Assembly: GCA_002778965.1 (NCBI GenBank)
Contig: PEXX01000042.1
Location: forward strand, 1 to 13,254
Origin: Candidatus Kuenenbacteria bacterium CG08_land_8_20_14_0_20_37_23
Lineage (GTDB): Bacteria; Patescibacteriota; Patescibacteriia; UBA2196; GWA2-42-15
DNA length: 13,254 bases
Reading direction: 5' to 3'
Positions 1-7,578 of this stretch are shown one piece after another. Positions within the stretch are counted from its first letter, which is position 1; every line of letters begins with the position of its first letter. The notes beneath the pieces were generated by a model. The model was not told the origin of the DNA, did no database searches, and saw only the letters and a list, made by a program, of their open reading frames with translations. Both the position numbers and the translations under genes were made by a program.

Positions 1-1
1 G

Positions 2-3000
2 ACTGGCACTCTTGCCAAGGAAACTGGTTCGACCACTACTTACTATATTGATGGTGATGAAAAAAGGCCAATTGCTACCGGAGATGCGTTTGATGCCAAC
101 AATTTCAATTGGAGTTATTTAGTCACTGCCGCCAGCTTGTCAGGATATACTGACGGCGCTTCAATCACTGGCGCGGAAACTGGCCTAACAACTGTTTCCG
201 GCACAAGCAGTGATGAAAGCGCGGGCGGCAATGTGACAGTCGCTTTGGCCGCAAGCACACCGTCTGCGACAACGATTATCAGCGATACTGTACAAACTGG
301 TCAGGGATTAGTCCCGATGGTGACTGTTAACTTCACAGCTCCAGCGAGCGGTGATGTGACTGTGACCAATTTGAAATACAAAAGAACGGGCATTTCAGCT
401 GATGCTGACGTGCTTGATCTATATTTGTATGATGGTATGACTCGTTTGTATCAAGGCGGGTCTCTTTCATCAAATTACGCGACATTCAATAGTTCAGTTG
501 GTCTATTTACAGTCCCAGCCGGAACGACCAAAGCAGTTACTTTGAAGATTGATTTGAATCAAAATACCAGCGCGGGCAAAACTATGGGATTTGAGTTGAC
601 CGAAGTAACCACAAAAAATGATGCGACAGTTGACGGTAGTTTGCCGTTAACAGGTAATTTAATGACGACCGCTTCAGTGACTGATATGGGTTATGTTAAT
701 ACAACTCACGGCAATGTGCCGACTTCAGCCCAAACCGTAAATCCCGGCGAAGAAGATTTTGAAATCTACAAACTTGGCATTCAGGCCAATGACCAGGATC
801 TACAATTGGAATATTTGAAGCTCACTTTGCTTGGCAGTATTGATGTTGATGATATTGAGAACATTGAAATGACTGTCAGCGGCACGACTCTGGCGGCCGG
901 AACTATTAACAGCGACAGAGAATTAATTTTTGATTTGACCGGTAATCCATATTTAATTGAAAAAGGTCAAAACAAAATATTGTCATTCCGCGGAGATGTT
1001 GCCAAAGGTTCTACCAGAAATTTCCGTTTTAGCGTGGAATATTCTTCGGATATGGTTGTGAAAGATAAGAACTATGGCGTGTATGTTATCCCGATTGGCA
1101 ATGGGACTGCTGATTCAACTTGGTCAGCTTTGAAGTCAAGCCCTTCCACTCATGTTTATACTATTAATGAAGGTTCATTGGCTATCAGCCTTGACACAAG
1201 CTCACCGACTGAAAACGTGGCAGCTTCCGCGACCAACATAAAACTTGGTACTTGGAAATTTGAAGCGACCGGAGAAGATGTTAAGGTAAAAACCTTGAAA
1301 GTTGTATCTGACACTACCGGCGGCGCAGGTTTAGATAACGGTAAAGTTATGGTTAATGGCGAACAAGTTGGTTCGACCACTAATTTAACCGAAGATATTC
1401 CTATATCATTCTCGTTTGGCTCAAGCTTTATTGTGCCAGCAGGCGAATCCGTGCTTGTTGATGTTTATGCTGATATCAAGAATACTTCAGGCACGAACAT
1501 TACCAGCGGCACAGTCAGAGTCAGTTTAGACGCGGCTTCGGGCAATGCCCAAGGTCAAGCTTCACTGACTTCCATTGACGCGCCATCAAGTACAAACAAC
1601 GGTACAGTTTTGACGGTCAGTGCTTCAACTCTGACACTTACTGCTTATAGCGCTTATGGCGACCAAAATATGGTTATTCCAGCTGTCGGCGCTAAAGTAG
1701 CTTCGTTTATAGTCCAGGCGGGTGCTTATGAGGGCGTTACCATTGATACAATAAATATTGATAACGCTACTTCCGGAGTGATGCAGAATATGAAGTTGAT
1801 GACCGAATCAACTCAACTCGGTTCAACTAAGGCCACATTGACTTCAACTACAGAGACTGACAATGTCTTTACTGTCAATTTGCCACTGGCGGCTAATGAG
1901 TCAAAAGTAATTGACGTTTATGCCGATATTAAAGCCGGTATTGATGCCAATTCTATTGATCTTGACGCAGGCGCGGTAGGTACGACAGCAGTAACAGGGT
2001 CCACTGTTTATCATAACAACAGTTCATTTGGCGGTGATGCCGATGTTTCAACGCAGACAATGACACTCACGACCGGTACTATTACCAGTGCGGCTGATGG
2101 TGCGAAACCGGATGCTGACATTATTATTGCCGGTACAAGCAAGGTGCTTATGCATGCTGTCAAATACACAGCTACTAATGAGGCATTCACGGTAACGAAA
2201 ATGAAGATTGATCAATATGGCGCAAGCGCCAGTGATTCAGTCGGCAGAGTAATTCTTGAATACAAGAATAAAGCCGGCGCTACGGTTGAAAAATACACTT
2301 ATTTGAATTCAACCAGTACAGCTGACTTTACAGGCCTTGATGTCTATGTGCCAAAGGATGGTTCGGCCACAGTCAAAATGTATATTGATGTGCCAACTAT
2401 TAGCGCAGGCGCTGATTCAGGCGATTTGCCGAAATTACTCTATATCTATGACCAAGGTTTTTCGGCTACAGGTGAATCATCTAATACTGTTGAGACAGAT
2501 GATTCCGGTGCGGCTCACCTCTCGGGTAATGCCATGATTGTCAGAAAGACCAAACCGACAGTGACTCTCGTGTCATTGCCGAGCACGGTTTTAACTGACG
2601 GTACCAAGGTAATTAGTAAGTTCACAATCACGGCTGACGCGGCCGGTCCGGTTTATTTTAAGGAATTGAACTGGACATACGCCACGACTTCGGGTGTTGA
2701 TATAACCGACAGCACGATATATCTATATCGCTCTGGCCAGTCAACTGCTTTGAACTCGGCTGACAGCTTGTCAGGTGACGCATCGCCGTCGATTGAAGTG
2801 GCACTCACGACTGAAGAGGAAATAGCAGCCGGTAGCTCGCAAACTTATGAGTTGAAGGGTACGATCACCGGTTCACAAGCCAATAGATCGTTCTCAACCA
2901 ACTTGAAGGAGTCAGCTTCCGCGGCGACAGCCGGTACCAGCACAACATATGCCAATTTGGCAGTGTATGAGACTGGCGGCTTGCTATGGTCTGATGGCGC

Positions 3001-3082
3001 TGATACTGATCGCGCTTCTGACTACGCTGACTGTCATTATGTCAAGAGCTTGCCAACCGATTCACAAACAATGACTCAATAA
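2..3082 (+). CDS. Large multi-domain S-layer-like surface protein, C-terminal part (5' partial)
   Basis: The reading frame is open from the left edge, so this is the C-terminal 1026 residues of a longer protein; the TTG at 137 is internal, not a start. The first visible residues (TYYIDGDEKRPIATGDAF ... NWSYLVTAASLSGY) match the short surface domain also seen in the gene at 6337. After a Ser/Thr/Gly linker come about six modules of 130-160 residues, each predicted as all-beta. They share a recurring edge of the form 'VPAG-x-S/T...V-x-aDI' (for example VPAGESVLVDVYADIK, LAANESKVIDVYADIK, VPKDGSATVKMYIDV). The C-terminus is LLWSDGADTDRASDYADCH followed by YVKSLPTDSQTMTQ, resembling the W-S-D ... 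D-W/Y ... LPT ending common in CPR surface proteins. The only cysteine I see lies there. Composition is Thr/Ser/Ala/Gly-rich and the DNA looks richer in G+C than the genes after it, which suits a highly expressed surface protein. The function as an S-layer or adhesin is inferred. Confidence 0.8.
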   Translation, partial: TGTLAKETGSTTTYYIDGDEKRPIATGDAFDANNFNWSYLVTAASLSGYTDGASITGAETGLTTVSGTSSDESAGGNVTVALAASTPSATTIISDTVQTGQGLVPMVTVNFTAPASGDVTVTNLKYKRTGISADADVLDLYLYDGMTRLYQGGSLSSNYATFNSSVGLFTVPAGTTKAVTLKIDLNQNTSAGKTMGFELTEVTTKNDATVDGSLPLTGNLMTTASVTDMGYVNTTHGNVPTSAQTVNPGEEDFEIYKLGIQANDQDLQLEYLKLTLLGSIDVDDIENIEMTVSGTTLAAGTINSDRELIFDLTGNPYLIEKGQNKILSFRGDVAKGSTRNFRFSVEYSSDMVVKDKNYGVYVIPIGNGTADSTWSALKSSPSTHVYTINEGSLAISLDTSSPTENVAASATNIKLGTWKFEATGEDVKVKTLKVVSDTTGGAGLDNGKVMVNGEQVGSTTNLTEDIPISFSFGSSFIVPAGESVLVDVYADIKNTSGTNITSGTVRVSLDAASGNAQGQASLTSIDAPSSTNNGTVLTVSASTLTLTAYSAYGDQNMVIPAVGAKVASFIVQAGAYEGVTIDTINIDNATSGVMQNMKLMTESTQLGSTKATLTSTTETDNVFTVNLPLAANESKVIDVYADIKAGIDANSIDLDAGAVGTTAVTGSTVYHNNSSFGGDADVSTQTMTLTTGTITSAADGAKPDADIIIAGTSKVLMHAVKYTATNEAFTVTKMKIDQYGASASDSVGRVILEYKNKAGATVEKYTYLNSTSTADFTGLDVYVPKDGSATVKMYIDVPTISAGADSGDLPKLLYIYDQGFSATGESSNTVETDDSGAAHLSGNAMIVRKTKPTVTLVSLPSTVLTDGTKVISKFTITADAAGPVYFKELNWTYATTSGVDITDSTIYLYRSGQSTALNSADSLSGDASPSIEVALTTEEEIAAGSSQTYELKGTITGSQANRSFSTNLKESASAATAGTSTTYANLAVYETGGLLWSDGADTDRASDYADCHYVKSLPTDSQTMTQ

Positions 3083-3134
3083 TTCTGATTATATAGTCTA
3101 ATGTGAAAAGGAAGGAAAGTTTATAGAATGGAAG

Positions 3135-3166
3135 AAGGCCCCTTGCGTAAGCAAGGGGCCTTTGAG
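3135..3166 (+). terminator. Strong intrinsic terminator after the surface protein gene
   Basis: A perfect 12-bp stem (AAGGCCCCTTGC, 3135-3146, paired with 3151-3162) is closed by a GTAA loop, a GNRA-type tetraloop. A run of three T's follows, then GAGTTT, so the U-tract is short but the stem is very stable. It lies 52 bp past the stop at 3082, and no gene is visible between 3083 and 3288. On the minus strand this hairpin creates the familiar spurious 'PLAYARGLLP' peptide. Confidence 0.8.
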
Positions 3167-3217
3167 TTTGGAAGACAAAGAAAACAAGAAAAAGAAAAAA
3201 CATGAGAATATTTAATA

Positions 3218-3246
3218 TTGCCAATAAGTGGTATTTTTGATATGAT
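3218..3246 (+). promoter_or_regulatory. Sigma70-like promoter for the 3289-7542 gene block
   Basis: The -35 box TTGCCA (3218-3223) and the -10 box TATGAT (3241-3246) are separated by exactly 17 bp. The expected transcription start is near 3253, leaving a leader of about 36 nt before the GTG at 3289. It follows directly after the strong terminator of the preceding gene, which supports a new transcription unit starting here. Prediction only; no activator site is evident. Confidence 0.6.
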
Positions 3247-3288
3247 AATTACAAGCGGAGTGGATTATTATTAACTTTTTTTATAAAC

Positions 3289-4116
3289 GTGAACGAAAAT
3301 AATTTCAACCAACAAAACGATTTAATGCCGCAATCCGGCAAAAATAATAACAGTTTTAATAAAAAGGGGATATGGCTTGCGGTGGCAATAATAGTTTTTG
3401 GCATTTTTGGTTATACTGTCTATAAATATTTTCAACCAGCTGGTGACGAAATTGGCAGCCAAGATCAATTCGTTGTCAGTCATGAGGAAGCCCTGACGGA
3501 TTTTGAAGATGAAGAAGCAGCAACAGGCGAAGAAATAGAAGTGCCGGAGAGCGCTCGGGATAAATTTCAGCCTGTGATTGACTCGGCGCTTAAAGCAATT
3601 GCGGATAATAAACCGTCAAAAGATGAATACGGCGATCTTAAAGAAGATTATTTGACAGCGGCATCAAGTTATATGATTTTGAGTGAATATATTAAGGCGG
3701 AAGAATTTTTCAAAAAAATGATTGGAATCTGGCCGGATGACTATAGGGCCAATCTCGGTTTGGCTGATTTATATACCTATATGCATTTGTACGAGCAGGC
3801 GGCGTTGACGCTTGCTCATGTGGTGCAAAAATATCCCGAGGATTTTAGAGTTTATTTAAAATTGGCTGATTTGTACGTGAACCGAAGTATTTTGCCGGTT
3901 GAGACAATTAACCAAAAAGTTTTAAGGATTTATGATCAAGGCGTAAAAAAAGCCAATGATACAAAAAATATTTATAAGAGTTACGCTAATTTTTTGGAAA
4001 ATAATATGAATGATTTGGGGAAGGCTTTGTGGGCGGAAAGAGAATATAACAAATTAATTGTGGAGGAAGACAGCACGGAGATAAATAGACTGGAATCAAT
4101 GCTTATAGAGAAATAA
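3289..4116 (+). CDS. Membrane-anchored TPR-repeat protein
   Basis: 275 residues from a GTG start. There is no Shine-Dalgarno sequence nearby; an in-frame ATG at 3325 is the alternative start, and choosing it would not alter the domains. The first 27 residues are Asn/Gln-rich and polar. One membrane segment follows at about 28-47 (IWLAVAIIVFGIFGYTVYKY). It is preceded by KK, so by the positive-inside rule the rest lies outside the membrane. An acidic linker (about 60-85, DFEDEEAATGEEIEVPE) leads to helical repeats from about residue 115 with TPR-like spacing and residues (YIKAEEFFKKMIGIWPDDYRA, then LYEQAALTLAHVVQKYPEDF). The gene starts a block: its stop lies 5 bp before the next ATG, and that next protein also ends in TPRs, which suggests the two work together, perhaps as a scaffold. 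No enzyme motif is seen. TPR calls are by eye; the partner is unknown. Confidence 0.75.
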   Translation: MNENNFNQQNDLMPQSGKNNNSFNKKGIWLAVAIIVFGIFGYTVYKYFQPAGDEIGSQDQFVVSHEEALTDFEDEEAATGEEIEVPESARDKFQPVIDSALKAIADNKPSKDEYGDLKEDYLTAASSYMILSEYIKAEEFFKKMIGIWPDDYRANLGLADLYTYMHLYEQAALTLAHVVQKYPEDFRVYLKLADLYVNRSILPVETINQKVLRIYDQGVKKANDTKNIYKSYANFLENNMNDLGKALWAEREYNKLIVEEDSTEINRLESMLIEK

Positions 4117-4121
4117 GTACT

Positions 4122-6305
4122 ATGGTGTTCACTAAATTAGAAAAAATTTGTAAATACGGACTGATAGTACTCGGAGTTACCCCATTAATAGCGAGTAATT
4201 ATTTTATTTTTCCTTTTGTTCATCTCAAGAGTATTTTTTTTCGGGTTGTCATGCTGTTGTTGATATTGCTTATAAGTGTAGTAATTTTGGGAAAAGGCAG
4301 GTGGCGCGGGCGCGGGAATTATGTTTTTTACAGTTGGCTCATTTTTTTGGCTAGTCAGATGTTTGCGGCGATTTTTGGAACAGACGTCTACCGCAGTATG
4401 TGGGGAAATTTTGAAAGAATGGAAGGAGGGTGGCAATTATTGCTTATTGGTGTTTATTTTTTCTGTTTAATTAATTTTTTAAAAAACAAAATTGATTGGT
4501 TGTGGCTGTGGCGAGTTTTTCTTTTTACTTCTGTCGCTGTAGGAATTTTGGGTTTAATTAAAAATGGATTGGCAATCGCCAATAACGATTGGTCCACACT
4601 TGGCAATAGCGCGTATCTTGGGGTTTATATGATGATGGCGGTTTTCGCGGCGGCATTGATGTTTTATTTGAATGAGAACAGATATTGGCGTGGTTTTTAT
4701 CTTGCGGCGGGAATATTTTATTTTTTAATTCTACTCGGTTCGGCCAGCCGCGCGCCTATACTTGGTCTGATAATTGGTTTATTTATTGGCGGCGCGGTAT
4801 ATTACAAAAAATTCAGAGCAAAGTGGAAAATATTTTTTTTGATTGTAATAGCGATGATTTTTGTACTTGGCGGTATGGTTTTTTGGCAAAGAGATTCAAG
4901 TTTCGTTCAAGTGACGCCTTTTTTGCGGAGAATTAGCCATATTTCTTTGAATGATACAAGCACTAATAATCGGTTGCTGGTGTGGCAGGGCGGACTCCAT
5001 GCTTTTCTTGATAGACCGATCTTGGGATACGGACCGGAAAATTTTGCTACTGGCTTGAACAAACATTATAACCCAGCGATCAGCGAAAATTGGTTTGACC
5101 GAGCGCATAATTTTTTTATTGAACTTTTGGCGACATCAGGTATACTGGGATTTTTGGCTTTTGCTTTTTTTATTTTTTTTGTTTTCAAAGATATTATTAA
5201 AATTTTTTCCAAAGATAGGATGTTGGCCGCCATATTTTTTGCTTTCATCGTAGCTTATAGTGTGGTGGCGTTGTTGCTTTTTAATAATTTGTTAATTTAT
5301 TTGCCATTGATTGGCGCAGCTGCGACCATGGGATTTTTTAAAAATGAATTATTTGCCAGCAAAGAAGAAGGTGCAGTTAGCAGTTTTTTGATAAAAATGA
5401 AATATATTATTTGTGGAGTAGTGGTCTTGATTGTTTTGGTTGGTTTTAATGCCATGGTCATAAAGCCGGTGAGAGCCAATCTGAATATGGCGAACAGTAT
5501 TAGGTACGCGGTGGTTGACAAGGAAAGGGCGCTTGATTATTATAGAAAAGCGCTGGCACTTGGCAGCTATGGATCGCGAGAAATAACTTTACAATTGTCG
5601 CAAAGCACAGTTGAAATGATTTCTTCCAGCGAATTTGAAAACAAAGATAAAAAAATATTTTTTGAGGAGGCGGAAAGCCGAATGAAAAAAATATTAGAAA
5701 ATAAACCAGGTGATTTTCAGACAAGAATTATTTTTGGACAACTGTATGTGACGTATGCTTTGATTAATCCTTATTATGCGCAACAAGCCATAGAATTACT
5801 CAAAAATAATATTAGTGATTCGTCCGGGCACGTGGATATTTATTTTCTTTTGGCACAGGCGCATTGGATAGAAAATGATAAAGCGACGGCAGTCAAATAT
5901 TTGGAAGAGGCGTATGCAGTAGCGCCTCGCGATCAGCAAGTTTTGGAAAATTTGATGAATATGTATGCGCAAGCCGGCGAAAAAGAAAAAATATTAAAAA
6001 TAGGCAAGGAATATCTGGAAATTTTTAAGCAATTAAAATCAGAAAAATATCGGAAAGTAGGAGAGTATTACTATGTTGCTAATTTAGTTGATGAATCGGA
6101 AAAAGTTTTGATTAGTTACGCTATACCAGCAGACGTGAATTATTGGCGAAATTATGTTTCGTTAGCATCTATTTATGAAGGACGCGGCCAGCTTGCTGAA
6201 GCGATAAAAATATTAGAACAGGCGCTTAACAGTCATAATAACTGGCCGATAGACGTTCGACAAACGATTAATGATTATATGGATAGTTTAAAAAGTGTTA
6301 TTTAA
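4122..6305 (+). CDS. O-antigen ligase/Wzy-like polytopic membrane protein with C-terminal TPR domain
   Basis: 727 residues from ATG 4122, with a weak purine stretch (AGAGAAATAAG) just upstream. About 11-12 membrane helices fill residues 10-446. The long loop before helix 10 carries the Wzy_C-type signature: R284 in NNRLLVWQGGLHAFLDRPIL, followed by GYGPENF, and H329 in DRAHNFFIELLATSGILGFL. The Arg and His match residues conserved in WaaL ligases and PglL/TfpO-type protein O-oligosaccharyltransferases, and an earlier GSASRAP motif (about R210) is also typical. Family members transfer or polymerise lipid-linked glycans on the outer face of the membrane. Residues 465-727 form helical TPR-like repeats (for example IYFLLAQAHWIENDKATAVK and NYVSLASIYEGRGQLAEAIK). 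The arrangement of a Wzy_C domain plus TPRs is known from several bacterial groups. Ligase, polymerase and protein glycosyltransferase cannot be told apart from sequence. CPR cells generally lack LPS, so a surface-protein or glycan-polymer role is inferred. Confidence 0.8.
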   Translation: MVFTKLEKICKYGLIVLGVTPLIASNYFIFPFVHLKSIFFRVVMLLLILLISVVILGKGRWRGRGNYVFYSWLIFLASQMFAAIFGTDVYRSMWGNFERMEGGWQLLLIGVYFFCLINFLKNKIDWLWLWRVFLFTSVAVGILGLIKNGLAIANNDWSTLGNSAYLGVYMMMAVFAAALMFYLNENRYWRGFYLAAGIFYFLILLGSASRAPILGLIIGLFIGGAVYYKKFRAKWKIFFLIVIAMIFVLGGMVFWQRDSSFVQVTPFLRRISHISLNDTSTNNRLLVWQGGLHAFLDRPILGYGPENFATGLNKHYNPAISENWFDRAHNFFIELLATSGILGFLAFAFFIFFVFKDIIKIFSKDRMLAAIFFAFIVAYSVVALLLFNNLLIYLPLIGAAATMGFFKNELFASKEEGAVSSFLIKMKYIICGVVVLIVLVGFNAMVIKPVRANLNMANSIRYAVVDKERALDYYRKALALGSYGSREITLQLSQSTVEMISSSEFENKDKKIFFEEAESRMKKILENKPGDFQTRIIFGQLYVTYALINPYYAQQAIELLKNNISDSSGHVDIYFLLAQAHWIENDKATAVKYLEEAYAVAPRDQQVLENLMNMYAQAGEKEKILKIGKEYLEIFKQLKSEKYRKVGEYYYVANLVDESEKVLISYAIPADVNYWRNYVSLASIYEGRGQLAEAIKILEQALNSHNNWPIDVRQTINDYMDSLKSVI

Positions 6306-6336
6306 AAAACTATTAATAATTAATTGGATTTTTTAT

Positions 6337-7542
6337 ATGAATAAAAAAAATATTTCTTTTGTTTCAATAGTTGTTTTATTGGCAATAGGAGCAGGATGTC
6401 TACCGGCATCGGCAAATTATAATTCGGTTACTTGGGGGACAGACACAACTTTATTTTTTCCTGGAGTAGCGGCAACTACGGGCGCGGTACAAGGTATTAG
6501 TATTAATGCCAGCGCTAATTCATTTATAAACGATTATATTGCTGATGTAGCTAGTCTTCGGATAGAAATGTATCCAAACTCGGAGATACACCTTAGATCT
6601 GCGGATAGAAAAATTTTTACGGCTGACATTGAAACAGCGGAAACAGTCTGCTATGAGGATTACTCCACTTTTGATTATGCGACCCCGGAAAGTTACGCAA
6701 CGTTCACCATTACTTTCACCGATGGTGGGAATTGTCCGACGACTGAGGTGGTGGTGGATACAAGTGAAGAAACTCCCAGCGCGGGTGATAATCAAAAAAT
6801 TGATTTATTGGAATTAATCGGGGTCAAAAAAGCCGCCAACCTAAAGGTTGATGATCAGGTCAGTTTTTACAGTAAAGGAATTATGGAAATAATTACGGTC
6901 AGGAGCATGGCTTCTACCAATGTCAAGGTGGAATTGCAGAAATTGAATAAAGAGCTAACTTTAATTATTGGCAAGATAAAAAATATTGATATTGACGCTG
7001 ATAATTATCGGGACGCGTCACTGGAAATAAGCGGATTGGCCGGAGGAAAATTTGATTTAAAAATTACTCCGATTAATAAAATAGAGGTTAGCGGAGTTCT
7101 GCCAGGCGATTTGATAAAAATCGCTGACAGTAAAGTAGTATATTATTTTGGAGCCGATAGCAGGCGTTATATTTTTCCGAATGAAAAAATATTTATGAGC
7201 TGGTATAGTGATTTTTCTGGCGTAAAAACAGTAAGCGTTGCTGATATGGCCAAAATTCCTTTGGGCAGTTTGATCACATATAAACCAGGTGTAAAAATGG
7301 TCAAATTTACCACCAACCCTGATGTTTATGTGATAGCGCGCGGAGGTGAATTTAGGAAATTGAGAGATGAAGCAATGGCCAAAAATTTATTTGGCGCTGA
7401 TTGGAATAAAAAAATAGATGACATCAATGACGCTTTTTATAGTAGTTATGTTTTTGGAAAGACTTTGATCGCCGAAGCAGAGTATAATGTTGAAATGTGC
7501 CAAGCGCAAAGTCCGACCATTAGCGTTGACAGGGATATATGA
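6337..7542 (+). CDS. Exported protein with tandem CPR surface domains
   Basis: 401 residues. I chose ATG 6337 because it gives a clean signal peptide (MNKKNISFVSIVVLLAIGAG ... LPASA-N). A GTG at 6295 in the same frame would overlap the previous gene and add 14 residues that push the KK charge inward. Cleavage after ASA by signal peptidase I fits; Cys at AIGAGC is only a weak lipobox. Residues about 30-260 are mostly beta strands with no family I recognise. From about 265 come two tandem units: VYYFGADSRRYIFPNEKIF with SWYSDFSGVKTVSVADMAK and a LITYKPGVKMVKF strand, then VYVIARGGEFRKL with ADWNKKIDDINDAFY. These match the short domain recurrent in CPR surface proteins and the one visible at the left edge of the window. 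The gene lies 31 bp after the ligase-like gene, probably in the same transcript. It may be a substrate of that enzyme or a surface component; that is inference. Confidence 0.75.
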   Translation: MNKKNISFVSIVVLLAIGAGCLPASANYNSVTWGTDTTLFFPGVAATTGAVQGISINASANSFINDYIADVASLRIEMYPNSEIHLRSADRKIFTADIETAETVCYEDYSTFDYATPESYATFTITFTDGGNCPTTEVVVDTSEETPSAGDNQKIDLLELIGVKKAANLKVDDQVSFYSKGIMEIITVRSMASTNVKVELQKLNKELTLIIGKIKNIDIDADNYRDASLEISGLAGGKFDLKITPINKIEVSGVLPGDLIKIADSKVVYYFGADSRRYIFPNEKIFMSWYSDFSGVKTVSVADMAKIPLGSLITYKPGVKMVKFTTNPDVYVIARGGEFRKLRDEAMAKNLFGADWNKKIDDINDAFYSSYVFGKTLIAEAEYNVEMCQAQSPTISVDRDI

Positions 7543-7552
7543 AATACAAAAG

Positions 7553-7578
7553 AGCGATAAGACATGGCTTATGCTTTT
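7553..7578 (+). terminator. Weak candidate terminator at the convergent junction
   Basis: AGC-g-ATAAG (7553-7561) pairs with CTTATGCT (7568-7575) around the loop ACATGG, giving 8 bp with one bulged G. TTTT follows, then AAATTATATATTTTTT. It sits between the stop at 7542 and the end of the minus-strand glycosyltransferase gene at 7569, overlapping the latter's last codons. The stem is AT-rich and marginal, but no better terminator is visible for the 3289-7542 block. Confidence 0.35.

Noticed and set aside
137..139. TTG as start of the surface protein
   Set aside because: The same frame is open to position 2 and the upstream residues belong to a recognisable domain, so the gene is cut by the window edge.
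3042..3224. Minus-strand 60-residue frame containing PLAYARGLLP
   Set aside because: It is the antisense reading of the terminator hairpin at 3135-3162 and of the end of the surface protein gene; this peptide is a known artefact of such hairpins.
6295..6336. GTG at 6295 as start of the exported protein, overlapping the ligase-like gene by 11 bp
   Set aside because: ATG 6337 gives a standard signal peptide starting MNKKN; the extra 14 residues would spoil it.
6388..6399. Lipoprotein lipobox (AIGAGC) in the exported protein
   Set aside because: Gly at -3 and no Leu nearby make it weak; the ASA-N signal peptidase I site just after is more typical. It is kept only as a minor possibility.
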